A DNA stretch of 64,000 nt from G965214625 sp965214625 (lineage in GTDB: Bacteria; Pseudomonadota; Gammaproteobacteria; Arenicellales; Poriferihabitantaceae), in assembly GCA_965214625.1 (NCBI GenBank), contig OZ243962.1, positions 310,001-374,000 on the forward strand, in the 5' to 3' direction. Below the pieces are notes generated by a model. That model searched no databases. It was not told the DNA's origin and saw only the letters and a list, made by a program, of their open reading frames with translations. Made by a program: the position numbers and the translations under genes. Of the stretch, positions 55,216-63,550 are shown in pieces (within the stretch, counting starts at the first letter, position 1; the number at the start of each line of letters is the position of its first letter).

Positions 55216-56388
55216 ATGACGCGACTCTCTTCCCCTACCCGGTCATTGTTTAATGATATGCTGTCATGGCGCCATGACATCCATCAATACCCCGAATTGG
55301 CCTTCGAGGAACACCGTACAGCCAAAAAAGTCGCTGAATTACTGCAATCCTGGGGGATTGATGTCCATACCGGTATTGGCAGTACCGGTGTCGTCGGTGT
55401 ATTGAAAAAGGGTACCACCAATCGATCCATCGGATTGAGAGCCGATATGGATGCGCTGAAAATCACCGAGAAAAACACCTTTGATTATTGTTCCGTACAT
55501 GAAGGGAAAATGCATGCCTGTGGCCATGACGGGCACACCGCCATGTTATTGGGTGCGGCCCGCCATCTGGCAAAACAGGGCACATTCGACGGCACTGTCG
55601 TCTTTATATTCCAACCGGCTGAAGAGCATGGAGAGGGGGCGCGAGCCATGATTCGTGACGGTCTGTTTGAGCGTTTCCCCATCGATTCAGTCTATGCCGT
55701 ACATAACTTTCCTTCGATTGCCACGGGCACATTCTCAATCCGGGCAGGTTCCGTAATGGCCGCCGAAGACAATTTCAAGATCATGATCAATGGTGTAGGC
55801 TGTCATGCGGCCATGCCTCACCTTGGCAAAGATCCTCTTGTCGCAGGCGCGGAAATCGTCACTGCCATGCAATCGCTGGTCTCACGGAAAATAGACCCCA
55901 TGGAACATGCCGTGGTCTCATTTACCGAATTTCTCACCAACGGGACCGTTAATGTCGTACCGGAACAGGTCACAATCAAAGGGGATACACGCTCACTGAC
56001 CCCGGAAGTCCAGGATCGGATTGAACATACCATGGAACGTATCGTGCGCGGAATCTGTGCGGCCCACGATGTACAGGTTGAGTTTCACTATGCCCGAAAC
56101 TTTGTTCCGACCATCAATACGGTCACAGAAGCGCACATCGCCACCCGGATCGCCGAATCAGTTGTCGGACCAGAACGGGTGATCGTTGACAGTCGTCCAG
56201 TGATGACATCCGAAGATTTTGGCTACATGCTGTTGGAGAAACCCGGGGCCTATGTTCTGCTTGGCAATGGAGAAAAAGGAGTGGGTGGCTGCAGTCTCCA
56301 TAATCCGAACTACGATTTCAATGATGAAATACTTTGCACAGGGGCTGATTTCTGGGTTGCATTGGTCGAATCTGAATGTCCACACTGA
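55216..56388 (+). CDS. M20-family amidohydrolase
   Basis: A 390-residue M20D-type metallo-amidohydrolase (hippurate hydrolase/N-acyl-L-amino acid amidohydrolase/IAA-amino acid hydrolase group). Metal motif HACGHDGHTAMLLG and PAEEHGEGARAMI (catalytic Glu) are intact, and YAVHNFP and VVVSFTEF-like strands follow; the last metal His is near SLHNPNYDF. It cleaves N-acyl amino acids to free amino acid and acid. It lies 36 bp after the broken regulator and, with the DoeB-like deacylase, points to catabolism of N-acylated amino acids. Confidence 0.92.
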   Translation: MTRLSSPTRSLFNDMLSWRHDIHQYPELAFEEHRTAKKVAELLQSWGIDVHTGIGSTGVVGVLKKGTTNRSIGLRADMDALKITEKNTFDYCSVHEGKMHACGHDGHTAMLLGAARHLAKQGTFDGTVVFIFQPAEEHGEGARAMIRDGLFERFPIDSVYAVHNFPSIATGTFSIRAGSVMAAEDNFKIMINGVGCHAAMPHLGKDPLVAGAEIVTAMQSLVSRKIDPMEHAVVSFTEFLTNGTVNVVPEQVTIKGDTRSLTPEVQDRIEHTMERIVRGICAAHDVQVEFHYARNFVPTINTVTEAHIATRIAESVVGPERVIVDSRPVMTSEDFGYMLLEKPGAYVLLGNGEKGVGGCSLHNPNYDFNDEILCTGADFWVALVESECPH

Positions 56389-56890
56389 CCACGATAATTT
56401 TCAGATCTGACAATCTTATAGTTTCTGCCATTGACAACCAAGGGATTGGTCAATTTCGAGATCAGAGACTCATCAGTCCCTGAATATCCCTACAGACGCT
56501 GCAGAGATAGTCTGGCATTATCGAAAATCCAATTCACTTGAACATGTCTTTTGATCGGACTTGGACACCAACAGATCAAGACTCGTCATTGCGCTTCCGC
56601 TATATGTAGCGGGAGGACAAACGCATCCGGCGTAAAATCCTCGCCAATCTCGCTCACCTGCCGATCTCGGAGTGTATCGACGCCTTGCATGCTCTGTTCA
56701 AAGACGCGGAGCGTTGTATCCGCTACCCTCGACACCCTAAATCAACCAAATGGTGGATGCTGTTGTATCACTTTCAGTGCGTCTGAAAGAACAGGCGGAC
56801 AATTAATTTGATCGATAAACTTAGTCATGGTTTCCGATATTGATCAGAATAATCTTTTCATTCTGAATCTCCATCTCAAGCGCCATTCGA
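56389..56890. other. Region of decayed mobile and toxin-antitoxin sequence
   Basis: About 500 bp that carry the transposase fragment (56586-56715) and the end of the toxin remnant. The first 190 bp show nothing recognisable. Confidence 0.5.
56586..56715 (+). pseudogene. Transposase N-terminal fragment (IS1634-like)
   Basis: One frame reads SLRFRYM, then TAG at 56607-56609, then REDKRIRRKILANLAHLP and ALHALFKDAER. This resembles the N-terminal Y-R-E-G-x-V-R-x-R-T-L-A-N-L-x-x-L-P motif of IS1634-type transposases. Only about 45 residues remain, with a stop inside and no inverted repeats seen. The rest of the transposase is absent. Confidence 0.45.
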
Positions 56891-57049
56891 TCACTCATAT
56901 TCACGCAATTTGTTGTAGGTATTGAAATTGAGGGCAACATACGTGCGTTCACCACGTACCGTCATCACGACCGCTCCATCTTGCTGGAGCGCGAACTCGA
57001 CTACAGACACACCATTGGTCTTGAGATCGTTCGCTGCAATACTGGTCAT
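56812..57049 (-). pseudogene. Collapsed Phd/YefM antitoxin - RelE toxin pair
   Basis: From the ATG at 57049 the frame gives a Phd-type antitoxin N-terminus (IAANDLKTNGVSVVE and VRGERTYVALNFNTYNKLREYE), which ends prematurely at 56891 after about 52 residues instead of about 80. Directly after, in another frame, the C-terminus of a RelE toxin follows: RMALEMEIQNEKIILINIGNHD, then TAA at 56821-56823 where the family has Glu, then VYR. The antitoxin's C-terminal half and about two thirds of the toxin are missing, so a deletion joined the two. No active toxin can be made. Confidence 0.7.
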
Positions 57050-57269
57050 GAACTGATTCTCAATAAAACTATCAATAGTTTTATATGGATTAGACAAAGA
57101 CCCCTCTGACCCCGTACGCAACCGAACAAGTACTCGAAGGCCCCTCCCTCTGACGCAAACCACACCCTTGATAACACTTTGAAGAACAGTCGGTGACATC
57201 ACTATTCTTTGATTGTGTTGGTTTTCGATGATATGGATTACTCATAACAGGATCATCCTAACAATTGAC

Positions 57270-60206
57270 TCACTCTGGCAATGCCATTTCAAGTACTTGT
57301 ACGACATGCGATACCTCACGCTGAACGCCAAGCGCAATCTGGTGACGACAGGACATCCCATCGGCAATAAGCAGTGTATCATCCGAGGCGTTTCTGATCT
57401 CGGGCAACAGGTCAAGCTCTGCCATTTTTCTCGAAATATCGGCTGTCTCAGACGCATAACCAAACGCCCCCGCCATACCACAACAACTGGATTCAATCGT
57501 GCTGATGTCCAACCCTGGGACCATCTGCAACACCCTTTCCACATCACTCATCAGGTTATACGCTTTTTGATGACAGTGACCATGCAGCAATACTTTTCGG
57601 TCGATTGGGTTGAATCGGACATCCGGTTGCTCCTTGCTCAGAAACTCTTCCAGAAGATAGGAGTTTTTTGCCAGTTTGCCTGCCAAGGGGCTGTTCATCA
57701 ATCCGGGAAGCTCGTCACGCATCGACAACAGGCAACTGGGTTCAAGTCCAATCACCGGCACCTTGCTGTCAAGATATGGTTCAAAAACCGCTAACAGTCG
57801 CGTCACCTCACGAGACGCCTTGTCCACCATCCCTGTTGTCAGATAGGTCCGCCCGCAACAAACCGGGCGTCGCCCATGAGTCATCGGCGAAATCACTCGG
57901 TAACCCAAGGAGGTCAGCACCTTAGCGGCTGCACGAAGATTATCCGGTTCAAAATAAGTATTGAATGTGTCCGCAAACAAAATAACCGGTCTGCCATCTA
58001 CCGGACCTGTTTCAGGAAGTGGCCGATAGATATCGGTTCGCCAGATGGGTAACATACGGTCCTTGCAGATCCCGGTCACGGGCTCTGTCAAGGAACGAAT
58101 CCATCTTGCCTGATTGCGGACATTGAACAACCAGGGCATTTTCGAGATAAGAGGGGCATACAGGGGTAATTCTGCAATGAGCCGATCATGAAACGAGGTG
58201 CCTTGACTTTTCAATCGAGCCGCATTCACTTCGATTTTCATGCGTGCCATATCCACACCCGTGGGGCACTCCCTTTTACAGGCCTTGCAACTCACACACA
58301 ATCTCATCGTATCGACCATTTCAGCGGAGGTGAGAGCATCTTTGCCAAGCTGCCCGGAAATCGCCAGTCTCAGTGTATTCGCCCGCCCCCGTGTCAGATG
58401 TTTTTCATCCCGGGTCACCCGATAGGAAGGGCACATCGATCCACCAGAGAGCTTGCGGCAGGCACCATTGTTATTGCACATTTCAACCGCACCCTGGAAC
58501 CCGCCTCCCGCACCGGTCCAACCATCCCAGTTCAAGGCCATTTTCATCTCGGGTACGACATAACCCGGTGGATAGCGGAATAACGTCGGATCATCCATTT
58601 TGGGGGCATCAACAATCTTTCCCGGATTGAGCCGGTTTTCCGGATCAAACAGTTGCTTGATCTCCCGAAAATTCCGAATCATGCGGGATCCATACATTTT
58701 CTCATGGAACTCAGACCGACAAAGGCCATCCCCGTGTTCCCCCGAATGCGATCCCTGATACTCCCGTACCATCTCAAAACACTCCTCGGCAATCGCGCGC
58801 ATCGCCTTCCTGTCCTTCTCCAGCCTGAGATTCAAGACCGGCCTGACATGAAGGCAACCAACGGACGCATGGGCGTACCAAGTTCCCTGGGTACCATGCT
58901 TATGAAAGATTTCAGTCAATCGGGCGGTATATTGGGCCAGATCCTTCAGTTCCACGGCACAATCTTCGACAAATGAGACCGGTTTGCGATCATCACGCAT
59001 CGACATCATGATATTGAGTCCTGACTTGCGCACTTCAAAAATGGCTTTCTGGAAAGCCGAATCAATCGCTTCGACCACACCCCCCCGCTTGGCGGGTGAA
59101 TGGTCAAATGCAAATCCGAGATCAGCCATCACCTCACCGAGTGCCTGCAGTCGCCGTCTGTTTTCATCCGCATTCTCCTCGGCAAATTCCACCAGCAGGA
59201 TGGCCTCGGGCTCACCTCGGACAAATTGATCCACGATGTCCCGATACATTGGGATATTTCGGGACAGATCGATCATGGTCCGATCAATCAGTTCCACGGC
59301 AACCGGGTCGAGTCTCACCAGATGCTGTGCCGATTCCATGGCATCATGGAACGAGGGAAAATGACATACACCAAGCAATCGATGTCGCGGCAAGACCGCC
59401 AGTTTCAGTTCGATGGCTTTGAAATAGCCCAGGGTCCCCTCGGAACCCACCAGCAGATGAGACAGATTGACCGGCGAATTCGCCGGTACGAGCGCATCAA
59501 TGTTATACCCCCCGACCCTGCGCATCACTTTGGGGAAACAACGCGCCACTTCTTCGTGCTCCCGCCGACCGATATCCAACAGGGATTGAACCAGTGACCT
59601 TTGTCTTTGCGACGGTGCCTCGCGCGGCATCACACCAAAACAGGCGACTTCTCCATCCGCCATTACTGTCTCGACCGACCGTACATTGTCTCGCATGAGT
59701 CCATAACGGATGGAGCGACTGCCACAGGAATTATTGGCGGTCATTCCCCCGATCGTTGCCCGGGAGGCCGTTGACACATCCACGGGAAACCACAGGCCGT
59801 GCGGTGCAAGCATTCGGTTCAACTCATCCAGGACCATGCCGGGTTCAACGACACAACGGCGATTTTCCACATCCAACGCCACGACCTGATTGAGGTAACG
59901 ACTGTTGTCAACCACCAGTGCCTCATTCACTGTCTGCCCGCATTGGGAGGTTCCGCCCCCTCTCGGCAAAATGGGCACTCCGTGCGATTTCGAAAAATCA
60001 ATGACAGCCCGAACATCATCAATATCTTTCGGTATGACCACACCCTTGGGCATCATTTGATACATCGAAGCATCGGTTGCATAGCGCCCCCGGCTAAACA
60101 GGTCGGTATACAGTTGCCCGCGCAACCGGGGAGCAAGATGGTGGCGCAAGTGGCTTGAGAAATCGGTCGGCATCCCGGTTGACATCATTATTGTTTCGTC
60201 ATTCAA
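57270..60206 (-). CDS. FAD-linked oxidase with C-terminal Fe-S domains (GlcD/D-2-hydroxyacid dehydrogenase type)
   Basis: A 978-residue fusion. The N-terminal half is a GlcD/D-lactate dehydrogenase-type FAD domain (PRGGGTSQCGQTVNEALVVDNSRYL; NNSCGSRSIRYG; GSEGTLGYF). Then come cysteine-rich Fe-S motifs (CNNNGACRKLSGGSMCPSYR; CVSCKACKRECPTGVDM) and a CCG-type heterodisulfide reductase-like domain (CCGRTYLTTGM; HGHCHQKAY; SSCCGMAGAFGYA). The E. coli homologue YdiJ oxidises D-2-hydroxyglutarate; D-lactate and glycolate are alternatives. An ATG at 60173 is a possible shorter start. It is divergent from the aminotransferase at 60266. Confidence 0.9.
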   Translation of the reverse strand: MNDETIMMSTGMPTDFSSHLRHHLAPRLRGQLYTDLFSRGRYATDASMYQMMPKGVVIPKDIDDVRAVIDFSKSHGVPILPRGGGTSQCGQTVNEALVVDNSRYLNQVVALDVENRRCVVEPGMVLDELNRMLAPHGLWFPVDVSTASRATIGGMTANNSCGSRSIRYGLMRDNVRSVETVMADGEVACFGVMPREAPSQRQRSLVQSLLDIGRREHEEVARCFPKVMRRVGGYNIDALVPANSPVNLSHLLVGSEGTLGYFKAIELKLAVLPRHRLLGVCHFPSFHDAMESAQHLVRLDPVAVELIDRTMIDLSRNIPMYRDIVDQFVRGEPEAILLVEFAEENADENRRRLQALGEVMADLGFAFDHSPAKRGGVVEAIDSAFQKAIFEVRKSGLNIMMSMRDDRKPVSFVEDCAVELKDLAQYTARLTEIFHKHGTQGTWYAHASVGCLHVRPVLNLRLEKDRKAMRAIAEECFEMVREYQGSHSGEHGDGLCRSEFHEKMYGSRMIRNFREIKQLFDPENRLNPGKIVDAPKMDDPTLFRYPPGYVVPEMKMALNWDGWTGAGGGFQGAVEMCNNNGACRKLSGGSMCPSYRVTRDEKHLTRGRANTLRLAISGQLGKDALTSAEMVDTMRLCVSCKACKRECPTGVDMARMKIEVNAARLKSQGTSFHDRLIAELPLYAPLISKMPWLFNVRNQARWIRSLTEPVTGICKDRMLPIWRTDIYRPLPETGPVDGRPVILFADTFNTYFEPDNLRAAAKVLTSLGYRVISPMTHGRRPVCCGRTYLTTGMVDKASREVTRLLAVFEPYLDSKVPVIGLEPSCLLSMRDELPGLMNSPLAGKLAKNSYLLEEFLSKEQPDVRFNPIDRKVLLHGHCHQKAYNLMSDVERVLQMVPGLDISTIESSCCGMAGAFGYASETADISRKMAELDLLPEIRNASDDTLLIADGMSCRHQIALGVQREVSHVVQVLEMALPE

Positions 60207-60265
60207 TACTATGCTTTGCAGTGATCGCGTTCAAGCAGATCAACAGGCTCTCTTCAAGGAATCCG

Positions 60266-61435
60266 ATGCGTCGTCCAGGTCGACATTTTTTGCAAATTCC
60301 CGGTCCCTCCCCTGTCCCTGATCGGATTCTTCGGGCAATGGACTATCCCACGGTGGATCATCGTGGCCCCGGTTTTGCTGAGCTGACCCGAAAAACGACA
60401 CAGGGAATGCAGTCGATTTTCAAGTGTCGTGGACCGGTGGTGATCTTTCCTTCCTCCGGGACCGGCGCCTGGGAGGCCGCGCTGGTCAATACCCTTACCC
60501 CTGGTGACAAGGCGGTCATGGTGGAAACCGGCCATTTTGCCAGCGTATGGGCACAGTTGGGACAACGGCTGTCCATCCAGACCGAACGAATCGAAACGGA
60601 TTGGCGCAGGGGCGCCGATCCTGATCTGATCGAAGATTGCTTGAAAAAAGACCGACGACATCAAATCAAGGCGTTGTGTATTGTTCACAATGAAACCTCG
60701 ACCGGTGCGCTATCTCGTATCGCCGAGATACGCCAATCCATCGATGCCATCCATCATCCGGCATTGCTGCTTGTGGATACCATTTCCGGACTGGCCAGTG
60801 CCGAATTCTGCGTCGATGAATGGGGTGTGGATGTCGCCATTGCGGGATCGCAGAAAGGGTTGATGCTCCCGCCTGGACTGGCATTCAATGCCATCAGTGA
60901 AAAAGCGCTCGCAGTCTCAAAAAACAATGCGTATCCTCGCGCCTACTGGGCATGGAGTGAGATGATCAAAGCAAACCAAAACGGTGCTTTCCCCTATACA
61001 CCCGCAACCAATTTGCTTTATGGACTGGCAGAGTCCATTGACATGCTGCATGAGGAGGGCCTGGAGCAGGTCTTTGCGCGCCATCAGCGTCTTGCAGAAG
61101 CAAGCCGACGGGCGGTCGCTACCTGGGGCTTTGAAACCCAATGTCTTGAACCGGACGAACACTCCCCGGTGCTCACCGCCGTTCGATTGCCGCACGGACA
61201 CAATGCGGATCATTTTCGCCAGGTCGTATTGCAACGGTTTGACATGTCCTTGGGCAGCGGCTTGGGTAAAATAACCGGTAAAGTGTTTCGGATCGGGCAC
61301 CTTGGCGATTGCAACGACCTGATGCTGATGGGTGCGTTAAGTGGCATCGAAATGGGCTTGTCTGTCGCTGGCGTCCCCTATCAACCCGGCGGGGTTGATA
61401 CCGCAATGGACTATTTGGCAGCTACCGCCAAATGA
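60266..61435 (+). CDS. Alanine/serine/aspartate-glyoxylate aminotransferase family
   Basis: A 389-residue fold-type I (class V) aminotransferase. PLP lysine is Lys197 in AGSQKGLMLPPG; the N-terminal IPGPSPVPDRILRAMDYP and SSGTGAWEAALVNTL are typical of the alanine- or serine-glyoxylate aminotransferase group, and the sequence resembles BhcA, the aspartate-glyoxylate aminotransferase of the beta-hydroxyaspartate cycle. No bhcB, bhcC or bhcD gene is next to it, so that pathway is not supported here. I took the ATG at 60266; upstream in-frame starts would overlap the divergent gene. It leads an operon with crotonase and CoA-transferase genes. Confidence 0.88.
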   Translation: MRRPGRHFLQIPGPSPVPDRILRAMDYPTVDHRGPGFAELTRKTTQGMQSIFKCRGPVVIFPSSGTGAWEAALVNTLTPGDKAVMVETGHFASVWAQLGQRLSIQTERIETDWRRGADPDLIEDCLKKDRRHQIKALCIVHNETSTGALSRIAEIRQSIDAIHHPALLLVDTISGLASAEFCVDEWGVDVAIAGSQKGLMLPPGLAFNAISEKALAVSKNNAYPRAYWAWSEMIKANQNGAFPYTPATNLLYGLAESIDMLHEEGLEQVFARHQRLAEASRRAVATWGFETQCLEPDEHSPVLTAVRLPHGHNADHFRQVVLQRFDMSLGSGLGKITGKVFRIGHLGDCNDLMLMGALSGIEMGLSVAGVPYQPGGVDTAMDYLAATAK

Positions 61436-61535
61436 ACATCGGTCGGAGTAAAAAAGCGGCCGGGAAAGCAGCGCCCGGTACCCGGAAAAACAGGACAGAA
61501 CGGCTACCCGTCTCTCAAACAATGCGTTCATTTTG

Positions 61536-62327
61536 ATGTTGGCGATGGTCAAACCGAATCCTTCATCTGAACTGATCTTTGAGACCGACCGTTCAATTGG
61601 AATGGTCACCTTCAATCGTCCCAAAGCCCGTAATGCGCTGACTTTCTCGATGTATCGGCAACTGGCCGATCTTTGTACCGCTCCCCCACAAGGGGTCAAG
61701 GTGCTTATCATCACTGGTGCTGGCAAAAAGGCCTTCGCGGCCGGAACGGACATTGCCTTGTTCAGGGATTTCAAAACACAACGACAGGCCATCGAGTATG
61801 AAAAGACAATGGATGAGGTGCTGGATAAAATCGAGCGCTGTCCGATCCCGACCATTGCCGCGATCAGCGGTGCGTGCACCGGCGGCGGTGCCGTCATCGC
61901 CAGTGTCTGTGACCTCAGGATCTGCAGTCACGACCTGCAATTCGGACTACCTATTGCCCGCACGTTGGGCAATTGTTTGTCTGCCGCCAACCTTGCCCGG
62001 TTATCCGCCCTGCTCGGTGCCGGTCGTACCCGGGAAATGATTTTTACTTCCCGACTATTGGATGCCACCGAGGCGTACCGGATAGGATTGGTCTGCGAAG
62101 TGCTCGACAACCATCAGGCGATGCAAAACAGAGTGCTCGAAGTGGCCGAAACACTGACCCGGCAAGCACCATTGACCTTGCGAGCGACCAAGGAAATTCA
62201 GCGTCGTCTTGCTCAAAACAGACCACAGGACCGGGACTGGATTGTCCGCTGTTATACCAGTGATGATTTTCAGGAGGGACTGGAGGCATTCTTGAACAAA
62301 CGGCAGCCACAATGGGAAGGAAAGTAA
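61536..62327 (+). CDS. Enoyl-CoA hydratase/isomerase-family protein
   Basis: A 263-residue crotonase. The oxyanion-hole segments are FAAGTDIALFR and ACTGGGAVIASVCDLRI. At the second catalytic position, FGxPE in enoyl-CoA hydratase, it reads FGLPI (Ile141 counted from a TTG at 61533), so hydratase chemistry with that Glu is not possible; the subfamily with FGLPIARTLGN is known but poorly characterised. Starts at ATG 61536 or 61545 are both possible. Its end overlaps the CoA-transferase start by 16 bases. Confidence 0.88.
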   Translation: MLAMVKPNPSSELIFETDRSIGMVTFNRPKARNALTFSMYRQLADLCTAPPQGVKVLIITGAGKKAFAAGTDIALFRDFKTQRQAIEYEKTMDEVLDKIERCPIPTIAAISGACTGGGAVIASVCDLRICSHDLQFGLPIARTLGNCLSAANLARLSALLGAGRTREMIFTSRLLDATEAYRIGLVCEVLDNHQAMQNRVLEVAETLTRQAPLTLRATKEIQRRLAQNRPQDRDWIVRCYTSDDFQEGLEAFLNKRQPQWEGK

Positions 62328-63550
62328 ACTGCGGTCCACTCAGCGGTTGCCGGGTCATCGAACTGGCTCATATCATGGCCGGTCCGGTGGCTGGCCTGAT
62401 GCTGGCCGATATGGGTGCCGATGTCATTAAAGTGGAGAAAATGGAAGGGGACGATACCCGTCAAATGGTTCCGCCAACGATCAACGGTGAAAGTGCGGCC
62501 TTCATGATGATGAACCGGAATAAACGGGGAATCGTACTGGATCTCAAACAGGCACAGGGACGTAAGGTATTGTCGCACATGATTCGACAATCCGACGTGC
62601 TGATTGAAAATTATCGATTCGGCACCATGGAACGGTTGGGACTTGGTTACGAGACATTGAAAAAGAACCATCCTCAATTGATTTATCTTGCCCTTTCCGG
62701 ATTCGGGCGTACCGGTCCTTATCGCCAACACGGGGGATTCGATCTTATCGCACAGGGGATGTCGGGCCTGATGTCGATTACCGGTGAGGGACAAGGACGC
62801 CCTCCCATCAAGGTCGGTGCGCCCATCACCGATATTACCGCTGGCATACTGGGCGCTCTGGGGGTCGCGGCAGCCTATGCCCACCGGCTCAAAACAGGGG
62901 TCGGCCAAAAGGTTGAAACATCGCTGTTCGAAGCGGGGATCACTCAAACCTATTGGCAATCCGCGATTGCTTTCGCCACCGGACAGACCCCTGGCGCAAT
63001 GGGCAGCGCACACCCGCTCAATGCCCCTTACCAGGCTTTTCCAACCGCTGATGGCTGGATTAACGTCGGTGCCGCCAACCAGGCCAACTGGGAGAGACTG
63101 GTCGATATTATTGGTGCACCGGAGCTGCAATCCGATCACAGATTCAACTCCAATGCACAGCGTATGAGGCATCTCGATGCCCTGGTGGACACATTGAATC
63201 GCCTGTTCAAGACCCGAACCACGTCTGATTGGCTTGAAAAACTCACCGCTGGCGGAGTTCCGGCGGGACCGGTCCTGACGATCACCCAAATGCATCAAGA
63301 TCCTCAAGCCCTTCACAGGGAAATGATTGTCGAACAAACCCATCCGGTGGCCGAATCGGTGAAAACCATCGGTTTGCCGGTGAAATTCTCTGAAACACCC
63401 GGTGCCGTGACCTTGCCTGCACCGATACTTGGCGAACACAGCAAAGTCATATTAAAAGAATTCCAGTATTCTGATCAGGACATTCAAAAACTGTCTGACA
63501 AAGGCATCATCAAACAGTCCTGTCACACTGCACTCCCCCAAACCACATGA
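62312..63550 (+). CDS. Class III (CaiB/BaiF) CoA-transferase
   Basis: A 412-residue family III CoA-transferase, which moves CoA between carboxylic acids through an aspartyl-CoA intermediate. Catalytic Asp174 is in GAPITDITAGILGA; the N-terminal RVIELAHIMAGPVAGLMLADMGADVIKVE and SGFGRTGPY are typical. Substrates in the family range from carnitine to formyl-, succinyl- and citramalyl-CoA; nothing here decides between them. Coupled to the crotonase gene by overlap and to the downstream oxidoreductase by ATGA. Confidence 0.94.
   Translation: MGRKVNCGPLSGCRVIELAHIMAGPVAGLMLADMGADVIKVEKMEGDDTRQMVPPTINGESAAFMMMNRNKRGIVLDLKQAQGRKVLSHMIRQSDVLIENYRFGTMERLGLGYETLKKNHPQLIYLALSGFGRTGPYRQHGGFDLIAQGMSGLMSITGEGQGRPPIKVGAPITDITAGILGALGVAAAYAHRLKTGVGQKVETSLFEAGITQTYWQSAIAFATGQTPGAMGSAHPLNAPYQAFPTADGWINVGAANQANWERLVDIIGAPELQSDHRFNSNAQRMRHLDALVDTLNRLFKTRTTSDWLEKLTAGGVPAGPVLTITQMHQDPQALHREMIVEQTHPVAESVKTIGLPVKFSETPGAVTLPAPILGEHSKVILKEFQYSDQDIQKLSDKGIIKQSCHTALPQTT

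Noticed and set aside
56551..56811. 86-codon plus-strand frame over the transposase scrap
   Set aside because: A different frame at the same place shows transposase similarity, so this one is a shadow.
57213..57794. 193-codon plus-strand frame opposite the FAD/Fe-S gene C-terminus
   Set aside because: Antisense to the conserved cysteine-rich C-terminal region of a real gene.
60266..61435. Assignment of the aminotransferase as bhcA of the beta-hydroxyaspartate cycle
   Set aside because: The sequence resembles BhcA, but the partner genes bhcB, bhcC and bhcD are not adjacent in the window.
62270..63439. A 389-codon minus-strand frame opposite the CoA-transferase
   Set aside because: Antisense to a well-supported gene with the catalytic motif; the product has no recognisable motif.
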